Assembly: GCA_029298735.1 (NCBI GenBank)
Contig: JANSLP010000102.1
Coordinates: forward strand, 1-64,000
Direction: 5' to 3'
Length of the DNA: 64,000 nt
From: Ophiostoma sp. CBS 140.51
Taxonomy: Eukaryota > Ascomycota > Sordariomycetes > Ophiostomatales > Ophiostomataceae
The notes below the pieces were generated by a model. The model saw nothing but the letters and a program-made list of their open reading frames with translations. It searched no databases and had not been told where the DNA came from. The position numbers were made by a program, and so were the translations under genes. Every line of letters starts with the position of its first letter. Position 1 is the stretch's first letter. Shown in pieces: positions 11,901 to 24,093 of the stretch.

Positions 11901-13925
11901 GTGGTGATGGCTGGGCCAATGACCGTGTGGCAAAAATTTCGAAATGGTGGCAAAGCGGAATTGCGCAGAGTCGAAATGCAGAAAAGCGGGGACCACGTTG
12001 CGCCGGCCACATTGATCACGGAGTGGAGAGTTGCACGCTACGCCTGAAATGGGCGAAAATGGAGCAGAGAGTGTGGGTGGAGACGTTTATGTGTGGAGCC
12101 CGTTGTTCTTTCCCTCTTTTTCCCTGTGTGCTTTTCTGGGCTTTCCCTCTGGCTTTCACTTGGGCCCTTGTTCCTTCCTGTCCCGGTGGACACAGTGCGC
12201 GGGGCGCGTGCATACCCTGTTTCTATTTCCGCAGTGCCTTGCCGCCCTTTGTATTTTGTTTTGATTCTCCACTGCAATTCAGCCTTTTGGATGGCCTTTT
12301 GGGTTTGTTTTTGTTTTCTTTCTTCCTCATCCGTTCTCGGCCACCCTGTAGCTTGCAGAAGTCGACGACATGCCAGTCCGCACTGTGTCTCTCTGCACCA
12401 CCCCTGATCCGGCCTAGCCATCCCACCATTGGCCCAGCCCAGACGCTGCGCCCCTCCTTCGCCTCTCTGCTCCAGTGCTCCCAGCGCAAAGAAGAGAGAG
12501 CAGGCACTGTGCTCATCATCATGCAGCCTCCTTCCCTCCACGATCAACTTTTCCCAGCCGCTCTTGCCTCTTCTTCGCTACTGTTCACATCGCTCTTTCC
12601 TCACTTCCCTTGACTGCTGGAGTAATTCGCATCTTTCGCTTCGAGTAGGTGCGTCGTAGGCCTCGCACCCTCCCTGTTCTTGCATGCAGACCAGCCTCTT
12701 TTTCGCATTGTGCCTTTCGTGCCTGCTGTTTTCGCTGCTTTCACTCGCACCAGGCTCTCACCTGCCTCCTCACTGGTTAGCCCTGACCCACTGCCCCCCT
12801 GCACACTGTAGTCTGACCACCAATTGCTCCTTCCTTCTGGCCTAGCCAGAGCGCTATCCAGAGCGCTATCTTCTGCAATTTTGTGCCCTTTGGGGCAGTC
12901 GTCACCGGCGCATTTTTTGGGCAATTTAGCCAGCAAAACGTGTACAGTGCACTGTGAGACTGTGTCCCTCGCCTCTTTCAGAGGGTCCTGCTCGCCGGTT
13001 TTGGTGGTCGGCTGCCCGGTTCGTTCCAGTCCAGGCCAACTGAAGGCCTGCTTTCGCTTTCGCCGCCGGATCTGTTTGGCTCGGTCGCTCTTGCCCTCTC
13101 CCCACACCCCTCTGGCCTGAAGCGCTTTTTCGCCCACCCGCTCTTTCCCTCTTTTCGCTCTTTCCCTCGTCCTTCCGTCTTCTCGCTCCTTCTCTTCTTT
13201 CTCATCCTTCTTCGCTCTTTCCCTCCCACACCGCACTAAAAACTCACACTCACACCCTCCACCCACAAAACCCACCCCCAACCACCACCCAACCGATCAA
13301 AAGTGCACTCTCTCCCAATCCCACCCGTTTCTCCTCTTCTCCTCCTTCTTTCGCAATCTGCATCTTCATCTTCCCTCAATCTTCCCATCCCGCAAGCAAG
13401 CATTTCTTCCTCTTCTCTCTCACTCCCCCTTCTCTTCTCTACAATCGCCTCTTACTACTGTCTCCCTTTTGTCGCTCTTCTCTGTATACTTTCAACCTCC
13501 TTTCTTGATACCATCACCTTTATTTTCTTTTGAGTCTTTTTTGTCTCTTTTCTCACATCCTCCTTTCCGCCCACATCTTTTCTTGATTCGACACCTTTGG
13601 TCCCTTTGATAGCCCAACAAACCTCGTGTTGTCTTTTGGAAAGCAACTTGAACTTGATTGATCAATCCTTCGACATCGTTGTGTACATCTTTACAACAGT
13701 CACGCAAACGGCCTAAACAACAAGACATAACACGCCACTTGGGAGTCACCTGCACAGCCCAAGATTCGAGTCATAATTTCTACCTGAAAACCTGCAAATC
13801 CGCAACCACGGCGCGCCCAACGTTACCACGTCCTCCTCAATAATCCAACAAACCACCAATCACTCTACAGACTATTTGATGTTGATCTGAAAGGTTCAAC
13901 ACCACAAATACCCTCATACTCGATA
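5995..13925. other. 7.9 kb region without a convincing gene
   Basis: Open frames occur on both strands but none exceeds about 230 codons, none has recognisable motifs, and the longest minus-strand ones are antisense readings of C/T-rich DNA. The left part (about 6300-6900) is AT-rich. From about 12000 the plus strand becomes pyrimidine-rich, strongly so from 13280 to 13920 immediately before the ATG at 13926. Short GC-rich direct repeats (gctgggtct type) occur near 11180-11220. I read this as an unusually long promoter plus 5' leader for the gene at 13926, possibly containing untranslated exons or a non-coding RNA. Confidence 0.45.
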
Positions 13926-14537
13926 ATGTCTTACTACTACAATGCTCACCAGCAACACTCCACGACGGCAACGGCGCCCGGTGTCCACTCCCACCACGGT
14001 GGCCGGAGTCGGCGGGCGCCTCGCCTGTCTGTGTCCCAAAACACACACAAGCAGCAGCAACATCATCACCAGTACCGCCAGAACATGCGCTCGATCAAGG
14101 AGATCACCGACAGCCTGAACCTGACTGCGTTCCGCGTCAAGTTTGAGGCTGGCCGCTCGTTCGACTTGGAGGACGACATGGAGTTCTGCCCGTCTTTGCT
14201 GTCCGAGAGCGACCTGGTTTCCATTCACAGTGCTTCGTCGGAGCGGTCGTCGCTGGCAAGTAACTCCCCGGAGCACTCGCCATCGCAGCCTGCCCAGGCA
14301 GCACCAGCATTCTCTCTCAACGCCTCCTCTCCCTCGTTCACTCTCCCCGCCCTGCAGCAGACTCAGCAGCACACCATGAAGCTTCACCAACCCGCCGCCA
14401 CCCGGGCCCGCAACCCTATCCCCATCGTCAACCCCGGCTCCCGTCCCGGCTCCCACATGAGCATGGCCACGCCCGTTCAGCCGTCGGTGTCCCCAAGCAT
14501 GCGCCTCCCGCCGCAGACGATTGGCTCTGTCTGGTAA
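13926..14537 (+). CDS. Conserved fungal low-complexity protein, unknown function
   Basis: A 203-residue open frame in one exon. After a His/Gln-rich N-terminus comes a segment that looks conserved rather than random (SIKEITDSLNLTAFRVKFEAG, then SFDLEDDMEFCPSLL and SIHSASSERSSLASNSPE). It is followed by Ser/Pro/Gln-rich sequence with a KLHQPAATRARNPIPIVNP motif. I recall proteins of this layout as widespread in Pezizomycotina but uncharacterised; I cannot give a function. No membrane segment or signal peptide is seen. The frame ends in TGGTAAGG, which is also a possible splice donor: a GTAAGG...ATGCAG intron of about 65 bases could instead extend the protein by about 20 codons. I prefer the stop as drawn. 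Its very long pyrimidine-rich leader suggests strong regulation. Confidence 0.7.
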   Translation: MSYYYNAHQQHSTTATAPGVHSHHGGRSRRAPRLSVSQNTHKQQQHHHQYRQNMRSIKEITDSLNLTAFRVKFEAGRSFDLEDDMEFCPSLLSESDLVSIHSASSERSSLASNSPEHSPSQPAQAAPAFSLNASSPSFTLPALQQTQQHTMKLHQPAATRARNPIPIVNPGSRPGSHMSMATPVQPSVSPSMRLPPQTIGSVW

Positions 14538-17500
14538 GGTAGCCGAACTACTTTTTATCTGATGATCTTGTCCCTTTTGTTTCTTCTCCTGTTTTCATGC
14601 AGTAGACGACAAAAAGGAGAAGAAAGTCTGATGCAAGTTTTTTGTTTACCCTCTCCTTTCAGTACTTGAACCTGTGTGCACGGGGGTTATTTGAAATAGA
14701 AAAGAAGCAAACCCGACACACAACCATTTTGTTTCGATTCTATTGACAGCTATCTTGACGCGGACACCGACACCAACACAAACCAATCACCAAAAAAACA
14801 TAAAAACAAACAGAACATTTGAACGCGGCGCGATCATCGATTCTCATCGCGACTCCCTCTCTCTGGGTGGGGCGGGGATGGGGATGTGGACACGACAAAA
14901 ACAAACGAATAGAGTGGATACCGGTATCCTACCTCATCTCGAATACGTTTTCCTTGCGGGGACCGGAACCCCGATTCGACCAGTCTATAACTTCCTTCGT
15001 TGCCTCCTTTTTTCCTCTGTACAAACAACATCCCTTTCTCCTCCTGTTCGTGCGGCATCGGCATATCGACTGTCGTCGGACAGGTGATTCGACCCTTTTT
15101 TTGCCCTACCTCACACCGACCGACACGGCACGGATGATAATCGACGACGACCTCGCTCTTACTCATTGTTCTATTCCCCTCTTCATTTTTTTGCCTTATT
15201 AATTTCTTCTTCCTTCTTTTGTTTCACTTTCATCGGCCGACAAAGTATCGAAAAGAAAAAAATACCCCCGGTTGGGAACATCGGTGTTACCCAGTCTTCC
15301 GAAAGATAATGGCTGTCTCGATTCGACGAATTGGCGTTTTTGCTTTTTCTTTTTCATCATTGGCGACCTGTTTTCCACCAGCGTTGCCCGGCAAATCTTA
15401 ATCCTTTGCATATTCGGTTTTTATCACGACCAACGGAGTTTTACGGACGTGCATCAGCTCTTCTCTTTTCTTTCCTCTCTTTTTTTGCGTCATACACACA
15501 AGGAGCGGGCGACATTTTCTCCCTACTACTACTACGATAAAAAACGGTTCATTATGGGTCCACGAGTTGAAAGACAAAAAATATCTTTTGTTTTTGTTTT
15601 AGATCAAGTCTCTTCCTTTTCACAGCGGCTTCTTCTTTTGCTTTCGCCTCATGGTTTTCATCATTTCTTCCTTTTTATTTTCCAGTTTTTCACCCGCTCG
15701 TTTTGTCTTAAGGACTTTCGGCGGTTACGGTTGGGAGTTGCGTTGTTGCTTTTTCTCAGTTTTTTATTTACTCGGTGTTCTTTGTCATCTTTGGGGCCAC
15801 ATAGGGGGGAATAGGCTGGCAGGCAACGAAAGCGGCCTTGTGTTACGTTTGGGTTTTTCTTTTTCATTGTGCTTTTATCTTTTTTCCCTCTTCCCTCTTC
15901 CTTTCGGGTTCTGTCTCATCTCTTGTCCTCATACTTTTTTTCACATTTCTTTTTTCTCACACCTTTTATGGGAATTTGGTTTTTGCGGGAACCGGAATCT
16001 CCCTCGGGAGTTGTTTTTAAGTCTTTCTTAGTTGGCTCTTCGCAGCCTTCTTTTGTTGATATTGAAAACACACTGGGAGGGGTTTCCCTTTGGCGGAGTT
16101 GGTTTCTTTTGCTTTTTTTGTTCTCTCTTGTTGTCAACATCATTGTTTTGTTTTTCTTGAAAGATTCCCGTGTTGCGATTCGAGATATGAGACACTACTA
16201 CCAATGGAAAAGGGAAGGGAAAACATGAAGGGAGCAAATCAGGAGCATATCATTTTTTGCGGTCGACTTTTCTCTTTTTTCTCCTGCATATTCTACTTTC
16301 GTTGTACCATCTTTTGGCAGCGGACTCGGATATCGGCTAGCCTCTTTTTTTCTAGTTATTTACTTGTTGAACCTTCTTACTTCTCTGGACTCTGAATGTG
16401 TGATTGTTATTGATGCTTGGGATATGTTTGAGTGCTATGATCTAGTGATCTTGAGATCCTCTGGGAGAGGAAACAAAAATACAACCGACTTTGTTAGCAC
16501 TGACATAATGTCTCTCATAACTTGTGAATATTTGCCTCGTGACGATTTGTGACAACTGTGACGATTTGTGATGTTTTGTGATGATATAAATGCCTCCTCA
16601 TCTGTTATTGTTGACTGTTTTTCGCCACAGGGTAACGTCATGATGGGCGATGCTTTTACTGTGGGCTGTGATTTGGCCGACAACCACTCATGAATTGTCA
16701 TCTATTGTCTTATTGGACGGCTGAGATGATCAGCTCAATAAAGCTCGACATTGATTGAGCACTCTACTCAACAAAGTAACAATTATGTGGGAGGCGTTTT
16801 CATACAGTGTTGATTCTGGCCTTCATATATCGAAGCCAAAAGAAGAAGCTACGAAGTCAGGTCTAGGCTAGTTCATGGGTTCCGAACGATGGGTACTGCC
16901 ACTTATTGTGCACGAGTAAATAAACACTAAGATATCAAGCTATGAAGATATTAAGTCGTATGAAACTTTATGATAAGCGAGAGGCTGTCGTACGGAATCG
17001 ATTTCATCGTGAGGTGGCGTTTTTGGTGCTCTGCGGCCGATAGTCTGTCCGATGCTATCTGTTAATCTTCAGCTGGGCCCCTAGTTCGCCTTGTCTCGAC
17101 TTCACTCATGGACATTAATAGTGTGAACTGTTTTCATCGTTCTTCAGAACACAGAAAAAAGTTGAAAGTCTATAAGAAAGAGGAAGACCACTTCCGTGAT
17201 CACGTTGAAACAAGCTTTTTCGCTTCACTTTTCGACTCCTGCATGGACGCTATGCTGGGTTGGGGCAGATGATTCCGACGACAATGTACACAATAGAGGA
17301 TGCCTGCATATGTTTTCTCTTCTCACTGAGTATATCTTACTACCTCCCTCCAAGGCTGGTAATCCTTGCCCATCTTCTGGTCTCCTCCTCGCCGGTTCCC
17401 CCGCATCTTAGAACGCTTTCCTGGGTCTTCGGCACTTGTTTTTTTACCCATCTTGACGACTCACAAATGCCATACTCAGACGGCGAGTTACTATGTTCGG

Positions 17501-17712
17501 CCTTATAAAAGCGGCCGCGCGGAGAATACGGGAAGAGGTACGAGGCGGTGCCCGCGTTTGTATATGACTATGATGTTTACTTTTGATTTCGTGAAAACCT
17601 GGTTGATCGATTTCGATAAGATTATGCTATTGTGTCATTTCTTTTTCCTCTAATGCTATTTTGAAATCAAACCACTTTTGGAAGACTGAAGACTGCCCTG
17701 AACTCCTTGAAA
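14538..17712. other. 3.2 kb intergenic region with a long plus-strand pyrimidine-biased segment
   Basis: No coding frame I can support. Between roughly 15180 and 16350 the plus strand is dominated by T and C with many TTTTC runs, so antisense frames look Lys/Arg-rich and sense frames Phe/Ser/Leu-rich; both are artefacts of base bias. Near 16540-16585 the words tgacgatttgtga and close variants recur. From about 16700 to 17700 composition returns to normal and probably includes the promoter of the dioxygenase gene. Confidence 0.45.
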
Positions 17713-18783
17713 ATGCTCACGTTTACGCCCATCCACTCGACCTTTGGCGCTGAGGTGCAAGGCGCCGACCTCGCGACGCTGTCCGATGCGGGCCTCCAAG
17801 AAGTCAAGACCGGCATCGCCAAGGTAGCCCTCCCGTGTGAAGAGAATCCAATTTCTTGCTTTGGCTGACGACTGTAGTACGGCTTCCTTGTCTTTCGGGA
17901 CACGGGTCTCGATGATGACGGCCACGTCGCTTTCTCGAAAAGACTCGGCGACCTCGATAACATTGCCCGCTTCATCACGCCGGGCCGCAAGCTAAGGTAC
18001 AGCCATGTTGAGCTCTTTGATGCGGGCAACATGGACGCCGACGGCAACGTGCTTGATCCAGACTCGGCCCGTGCGCACCAGGCCAAGGGCAACGGCATTT
18101 TCCACGTTGACTCGTCTTTTAACCCACGCCGCGCGTCGTACTGTTTGTTGCGAGCCGTCGAGCTGCCGCCCGCCGGTGCCGGTGGTAACACGACCGACTT
18201 TGCGGACTCGCGCACTGCGTATGATGCCCTGCCAACCGACCTCCAGCAGCAGCTGCTGAAGAAAAACTATATTGGGAGGCACTGCATCGCCCAGTCGCGC
18301 AAGCTGGCCGACCCCGAGTTTTACCATGACCTGGACCCGGCATCGCAGCCGCACATGCGGCACTACATTTTGCAGCGGCACGAACCGAGTGGACGACTGA
18401 ACCTGTATGTGGGTGCGCACCTGCACAGTTTAGAGACAGAGGCCAGCGGTCTTGTGGACGCCGATGAATCTACCCGTTTGATTCAACAGCTGAATGCACA
18501 CGTCAGCAGCGCGCCGTTTGTGACGTCGGTGACGTGGCAGCAGCCCGGCGACATTATCATGTGGGACAATCGCGCGGTGCAGCACCGGGCGGGCGATGGA
18601 TCGTATGGGGTGCACAAGCGGGACATGCGGCGGACGACGGTGCACGACGACAGTCCGACAGCGTGGGGGCTGAACGCGACGTCGACGGCCATGCCGGGGT
18701 TCGTGTATGATCCGACGTCGGGTAATACGACGGGCGCAATCTCAGCTGAGCTTCCCGCTCCTGTTCCTGTTGCTGTGTCGTAG
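17713..18783 (+). CDS. TauD/TfdA-family 2-oxoglutarate/Fe(II) dioxygenase
   Basis: Two exons (17713-17823, 17878-18783) join in phase 0 across a 54-base intron (GTAGCC donor, CTGAC branch, TGTAG acceptor), giving 338 residues, close to the usual size of the family. The iron-binding facial triad is visible as His113-x-Asp115 (FHVDSSF) and distal His273 (QHRAGD). The 2-oxoglutarate-binding Arg lies in DMRRTTVHDD near residue 288. The N-terminus (FGAEVQGADL) matches the start of TauD/TfdA enzymes. These enzymes hydroxylate sulfonates, phenoxyacetates or related small acids with loss of CO2 and succinate; the substrate cannot be read from the sequence. No partner genes lie nearby, so a catabolic role in scavenging sulfur or aromatic acids is only a guess. 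No targeting signal is seen. Confidence 0.88.
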
Positions 18784-18871
18784 ATGTTGAGAGGGGTATC
18801 GGAGGGATGCCTGTGCTTGTCGTTGTATTTCTGTTTCATATCCCAGACTGTCGTTGCATATATATTTCGTA

Positions 18872-18937
18872 ATGCTGTTCATATGCTGTTCATATGCTGT
18901 TCATATGCTGTTCATATGCTGTTCATATGCTGTTCAT
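18872..18937 (+). repeat. Six-copy 11-bp tandem repeat
   Basis: Six perfect head-to-tail copies of an 11-base unit (atgctgttcat) sit between the dioxygenase stop and the SSN8 stop, where the two genes' 3' ends converge. Perfect copy identity suggests recent expansion by slippage. It is probably part of the dioxygenase 3' untranslated region or just beyond it. Confidence 0.95.
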
Positions 18938-18995
18938 AAATGCTGATGATGCTTCGTTTCACTTAGCTTCGCTTCGCTCGCTCCAATCACTGTGG

Positions 18996-20379
18996 TCACC
19001 GGTCCAGGCCGCGCGCCTTGACAAAACGGTTGATTTGCTCGCGCGTCAGCTTCTCATTGTACTCTTCGCTGGCCATGTAAAAGGAAATCATTTCCTGGGT
19101 GCAGTCGATGGTGGCCTCCATGTCGAGTCCGCTCTCAGCCAGCCACCTAATCAGCCATTGCATTGTCGCCGTGCGGCCGCCGTCGGGTGGTGGTGCGTCT
19201 TCTGTTTGTGTGTTTGTGTTTCCGTTGCCGGCGTTTCCGTTGTTGTTGTTGTTGTTGTTGTTGCCCTGGCTGTTCTGACCGGGGTAGCCGGCTTGTCCTC
19301 CAGGGTTTACACCAGGTGGCATGTGCTGCATAGGACCACCACCACCAAGGAGAGCTGCTGCTGCCGCGACTTGTGCCTGTGCATGAGCAAAGGCCACCGA
19401 CCGAGACGAGGACATGTTGGGGAAACCGCCTGCCGTCGTTGGTGTACCCATACCGCCCATTCCCGGTGTACCTGGTGTTCCACCACCTGGCGTACTCGTG
19501 CCCGGCCCCAGAGACGAGAGAGACAACAATAGAGGCGGCGGCTGGATCGACGAAGACCCGCCTCCACCCATGCCGCCCGGCGCCGAGTTTTGGCTACTGT
19601 TGCCGCCCATATTGTTGCCGCCAGCACCGCCCCCACTGACGGTGCCCATGGTCTGGCCCATCAATCCGATACCGCCGCCGTTGTTCGATCCACCGGGCAT
19701 GGGAGGTTGAAGGACGAGCACCCAGACAATGGCTGTCACGGCAATCACGTGTGGCGGATACAGGAGAGGGAGGTCGGTCATATAGTGGTCGTTGACAATG
19801 GACCACGCTTGTGTGAGCTCGTCGCCCGACAGGCCCAGCTCGGCCTGTAAGGTTTGGAGCGTGCGGTAGGGCGCGTGCACAATCAGTTGGGAGGACAGTT
19901 CGGAAATCATGAAGAATTCGCATTCGCCAAGGCGCGCAATCTCGAGGCAGTGTGTGTCGGGCCACAGGACCTTGGCCTCCTGGACGACTTGGCGGATGTG
20001 CTGCGGGCACTCTTCCGTCTTGCAGGCCAGATACAGAGCGGTGGCCATGACAAGATAAGGGTTGGTGCGGCGGATCTCGACCTTGATGTAAAAGCGCTTG
20101 AGGTAGACCTGGGCGGTGGCCAGCGCTTGCTGCCGTGCCTGCATGCGCTTCGCCAGGCGGTTGAGTTCTAACAATTAGCGACGATCAAGGCAGGCCTAAT
20201 GTTAGAAGAGAGAGCCTACGCTGATTGAAGAACAGGCTGAGATGCCTCCATTCAGGAAGAGGATACATCTGGACGAGGCTGCGTTCTTCATCTTGTTTTC
20301 GTTGGCGAATGGCCGCCAGCTGCTCCTTGGAAAACTCCCAGAACCGCCGCTGTGTCGAGTCCCAGTAGCTGGCCGCCAT
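18996..20379 (-). CDS. ssn8: Cyclin C, RNA polymerase II Mediator kinase-module cyclin
   Basis: Exons complement 20220-20379 and 18996-20167 join across a 52-base intron (GTAGGC donor, CTAAT branch, TTAG acceptor), giving 443 residues. The start is the ATG opening [14 protein letters not shown], the typical SSN8 N-terminus. The first cyclin fold is clear ([26 protein letters not shown]). The second fold begins with [18 protein letters not shown] and is then interrupted by about 170 residues rich in Gly, Asn and Gln before resuming at [10 protein letters not shown] and ending [10 protein letters not shown]. Cyclin C pairs with Cdk8/SSN3 in the Mediator kinase module to control transcription. 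A shorter insertion at this place occurs in other fungal SSN8 proteins, so it is probably a tolerated loop. The upstream 1.1 kb is shared divergently with the mitochondrial carrier gene. Confidence 0.92.
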
Positions 20380-21456
20380 GTTGAGGCTGTGGGGGAAGGG
20401 GTCGTTTTGCCGAGGGAGAGGCCGGCGTGGTGACAAGAACCGGACCTGTGTCGACTGACGATCTGGAAGTGTCAAAAAGAATATTGAGGTGAGGCTGGCG
20501 GAATCGGAGCTTTAGTGAGGTGTGTGCTCTGTAATAGCTTTCCAGTGTTGGTTCCGACATTAGGAGAGCAAATCTTACATAAGCCACGCTAACCACGTGC
20601 GCCAGCTTTTGGTGCAGCTGGTGCAAGAGCGAGAAGAGGTCACCGCAATTGGCAACCGCTGATTGCACGAAAACGGCCTGGGGCAGGAGCGCTTGGAAGC
20701 TGCCTGAAAGCCGAACGCGATACCGAAAGACAAAAAGGCCTGGGGCGGTCCGGCTCGGCATTCAGCACTCGTGATTTTTTGTAGATTTTACATTGCACTA
20801 TTGAAACCAATAGTACAAGATATATCTATTTATTTTTATGTTTTGTGCTACATTGGTGCAGTTGAGTGCTCTCTCTTATTGGCAAATTATCGAATTAAAC
20901 TTGCATTAAAAATAAGTCGGCCCGCTGCCAGCCGTCGCTGCTTTCCTTGGTCAGCGCTCCTGCCCGTTTTGCACACATCGTCATTTGCTGCTTGGAACCG
21001 GCTAGCGCCATTTCTCCCGCCGCTCTAGCTGTTTTTCGTCCAACTTTTTCTCTCCTTCCGTCTTCCCCCTCCATGGGACACTGGATACTGGACACTGAAC
21101 CTAAATTCCAAACTTAAGCCGACGACATCAAACCGACGACCTTTATATATACAGGAACCTAGTCCTGACGCCGACCACGCACGAGTTCGAGACACCCACC
21201 GTTTCCTTCGACGAGACTCCCGACTTGTATCGCTATCAGTCCCGCGCATATTTTCTATTCCGACGTCCACACGCAAATCCGGATTTCTCCAATTCCAATT
21301 CAATCGACGGCTGAGCTCATCGTCTTCTTCCCCCTCTTTCTCCCTCCTCCCACCATGCTGGAGCTATAATACGACACACACGCACACACTCCCTCGAAAC
21401 CGACAACACCTCACACCTTCTAGAGCTTGCCCCCGGCCTGTCATGGTCTGCTTGTC
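20380..21456. promoter_or_regulatory. Divergent intergenic region, SSN8 / mitochondrial carrier
   Basis: About 1.1 kb separates the two ATGs, which point away from each other. The right half is C/T- and CA-rich on the plus strand, as in a leader for the carrier gene, and includes a TTTATATATA stretch near 21141-21150. Open frames here have no recognisable content. Confidence 0.5.
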
Positions 21457-24093
21457 ATGACGGCCGGCGACAACACGGCTCCCGGAGCTTCTTCTTCTTC
21501 TTCAACCTCAGAAGACATAGACAGAGAAGCTCCGATGCCGCTCAGGCAGTCTTCCTCAAAGTCTTCCTCGCCCGACCCGGCGGCGGCTGCGTTGCGCGCC
21601 ATGGAGGGCGAGTCGCAGAACCAGCGGACCAAGCGAGTCGAAGAGCTCTGGCGGCGGCTCGACCCACGGGGCGACCGCGAGCTGGACCTCAAGGGCCTCA
21701 AGAAGGGCCTGCGGCGGATCGACCATCGTGTGTACCCTGTGCCCTGGATTGGATATATTATAACGCATGCTAACTTGACAGCTATGAAAAATGCCGACGA
21801 CATGCTGCGGGAGATTATCGACATTGTTGACGTCAACGGAGACGGAAAGATTCAGTTTGAAGGTGGGGGCAGGCGGTGTCGAGAGAAGAGAAGAGGGTGA
21901 GAGGGGTGTACTGTTACTAACTGTCATTTTCCTACTTCCTTTCTAGAATTCCGCGTATTTGTCGAGGCTGCTGAACGGCAGCTGCTCCTCCTCTTCCGCT
22001 CCATCGACCGCAACCACGACGGCCGGCTCAACAAGGCGGAACTGCGCGCGGCGTTCCAAAAGAGCGGGCTGGCCGTGCCCTCGCGCCGCCTCGACGGCTT
22101 CTTTGACGAAATCGACATGAACCACGACGGCTACATTACCTTTGACGAGTGGCGCGATTTCTTGCTCTTTGTCCCGACCAAGGGCAGCGACTCCCCGCTG
22201 GAGACGGCACTGTCGTATTATGCGTCCATTGTGATCCTCAACGCCGAAGGCGACTCCATGGTCAGCGACGAGACGTTAGAGGGCTTAGGTACGACTACTG
22301 GCTCTCTCCTCCAAGCCCTGTTTGGTTCCATCTTGAAGCTTGCAAAGCCTAGTATCGGCAACGGCAACAACGGCAACACGGCAGTGTCTTCTCGATCTGA
22401 GGAAGAAGAGGAAGAGATGCCGCCGGTAGCGAAGACGACATCCATGCTCGAACAGATTGAGATAGAAGAGCAGCCGCCACTACAAGTACGAAAACGAAGG
22501 CGCACACGATCGCCAGAACGTTTCAATGCTGCTTCTTCTTCCTCCACCTCCGACTCAATACCGCCCGTCCCCTCCTCACCCACAGCACCATCTCCTCCGC
22601 CGCCGCCACTGCCGCCAGATGCAAAAGAGAGAAAGACAAAAGAAAAAGAGGGGGCGGTATCGCACGAGTCGGAGACAGGAGTCATGTCATCCGCAGCTGC
22701 ATCCGATTCTACTCCTGTTTCAAAAACAGAGACGCTGGAAGCAAAAAGAGCCGCAAACGCTGCCGACGTGGCAGCCATCATCAAGGCCGGCAACGATCCT
22801 GATCTGGCGGCTGGCCGCGGCCACGAGTACGAGGACTTTGAGGACCTGGACGACGTCGACGAATTGGACGAAGTGCTCGACAGCGGCAAGGCAACCGGAT
22901 CCGGCACCAAGCTTCAGAGGGCCCAGAGGGTCGCAGGCTCTTCCTCTTCGACCAAGACGAAGAGAAAATCCAAGTACAAGCAACTGACGCAATACGTGCC
23001 CCATCCAGGCTACTTCTTGGCGGGCGCGCTCGCCGGCGGTATTTCGCGCACGGCGACGGCGCCCTTTGATCGCCTCAAAGTGTATTTGCTCGTCAACACG
23101 CGCGGCGGCAGCACCGGCACCAAAGCAGCCGCCGCAGCAGCGACGGCACCCGGTGCGACGACGGGCGAGCTGGCCGCGGCCAACCTGCGCAAAACGGGCC
23201 GGCCGATTCGCGACGCCATTGTGAACCTCTACCGCGCCGGCGGTCTGCGGACCTTCTTTGCTGGTGGGTCCTCCGTCCTCCGTCCGCCCCCTGTTCTTAA
23301 TGTTCCCTTGCTAACGATCTAGGCAACGGTCTCAATGTCGTCAAGATCATGCCGGAGACGGCCATCAAGGTAGGCTCTTTCTCATTATACTCCCTTTCGC
23401 TACGTCACACTGACAGTCTAGTTCGGCTCGTACGAAGCTGCGAAACGCACGCTCGCCGCTTTCGAAGGCCACGGCGACCCCCTGCGCATCAACTCGTCGT
23501 CCAAGTTTGTGGCCGGCGGTGTCGCCGGTATGATTGCCCAGTTTTGCGTGTACCCGCTCGACACCCTCAAGTTCCGGCTGCAGTGCGAGACCGTGCAGGG
23601 CGGACCCACGGGCAATGCACTCCTAATGCAAACGGCCCGCCGGATGTACGAGACGGGCGGGTTTCGGGCTGCCTACCGCGGCGTCACCATGGGCCTCATT
23701 GGCATGTTCCCCTACAGCGCCATCGACATGGGCACGTTTGAACTCCTGAAAAGCACATACATGAAGTACAAGGCACGCTACTATGGCATTCACGAAGAAG
23801 ACGCTATGCCGGGCAATGTGGTGACGGGCATTATCGGCGCGACGTCGGGCGCGTTCGGCGCGACGGTCGTGTACCCGCTGAATGTCTTGCGCACGCGGCT
23901 ACAGACGCAGGGCACAGTGATGCACCCGCCGACCTATACGGGCATCTGGGACGTTGCGACGCGGACATTGTCCAACGAGGGCGTGCGCGGTCTGTACAAG
24001 GGTCTGACGCCCAATCTGTTGAAAGTGGCGCCGGCGCTGAGCATTACGTGGGTTGTGTACGAGAACTCGAAGAAGGCGCTGGGACTGCCGTGA
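21457..24093 (+). CDS. EF-hand (Ca2+-regulated) mitochondrial carrier, SAL1/SCaMC type
   Basis: Five exons (21457-21727, 21782-21862, 21947-23263, 23323-23369, 23422-24093) maintain frame through four short introns to give 795 residues. The N-terminal half holds EF-hand loops DVNGDGKIQFEE, DRNHDGRLNKAE and DMNHDGYITFDE; the last two lie in exon 3 and the first is split by intron 2. The C-terminal part has three mitochondrial-carrier repeats with signatures PFDRLK, PLDTLK and PLNVLR, each in the usual Px[DE]xx[KR]-like form (the third has Asn). In yeast this class (Sal1) exchanges ATP-Mg for phosphate at the inner membrane under Ca2+ control. A disordered linker of roughly 250 residues with acidic and Ser/Pro runs makes the protein longer than typical members. 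The start is the first ATG in the exon (TGTCATGACGG context). Confidence 0.9.

Noticed and set aside
12601..13281. 226-codon minus-strand open frame, Lys/Arg/Glu-rich
   Set aside because: Its composition results from the C/T-rich plus strand; no motif or initiation context is convincing.
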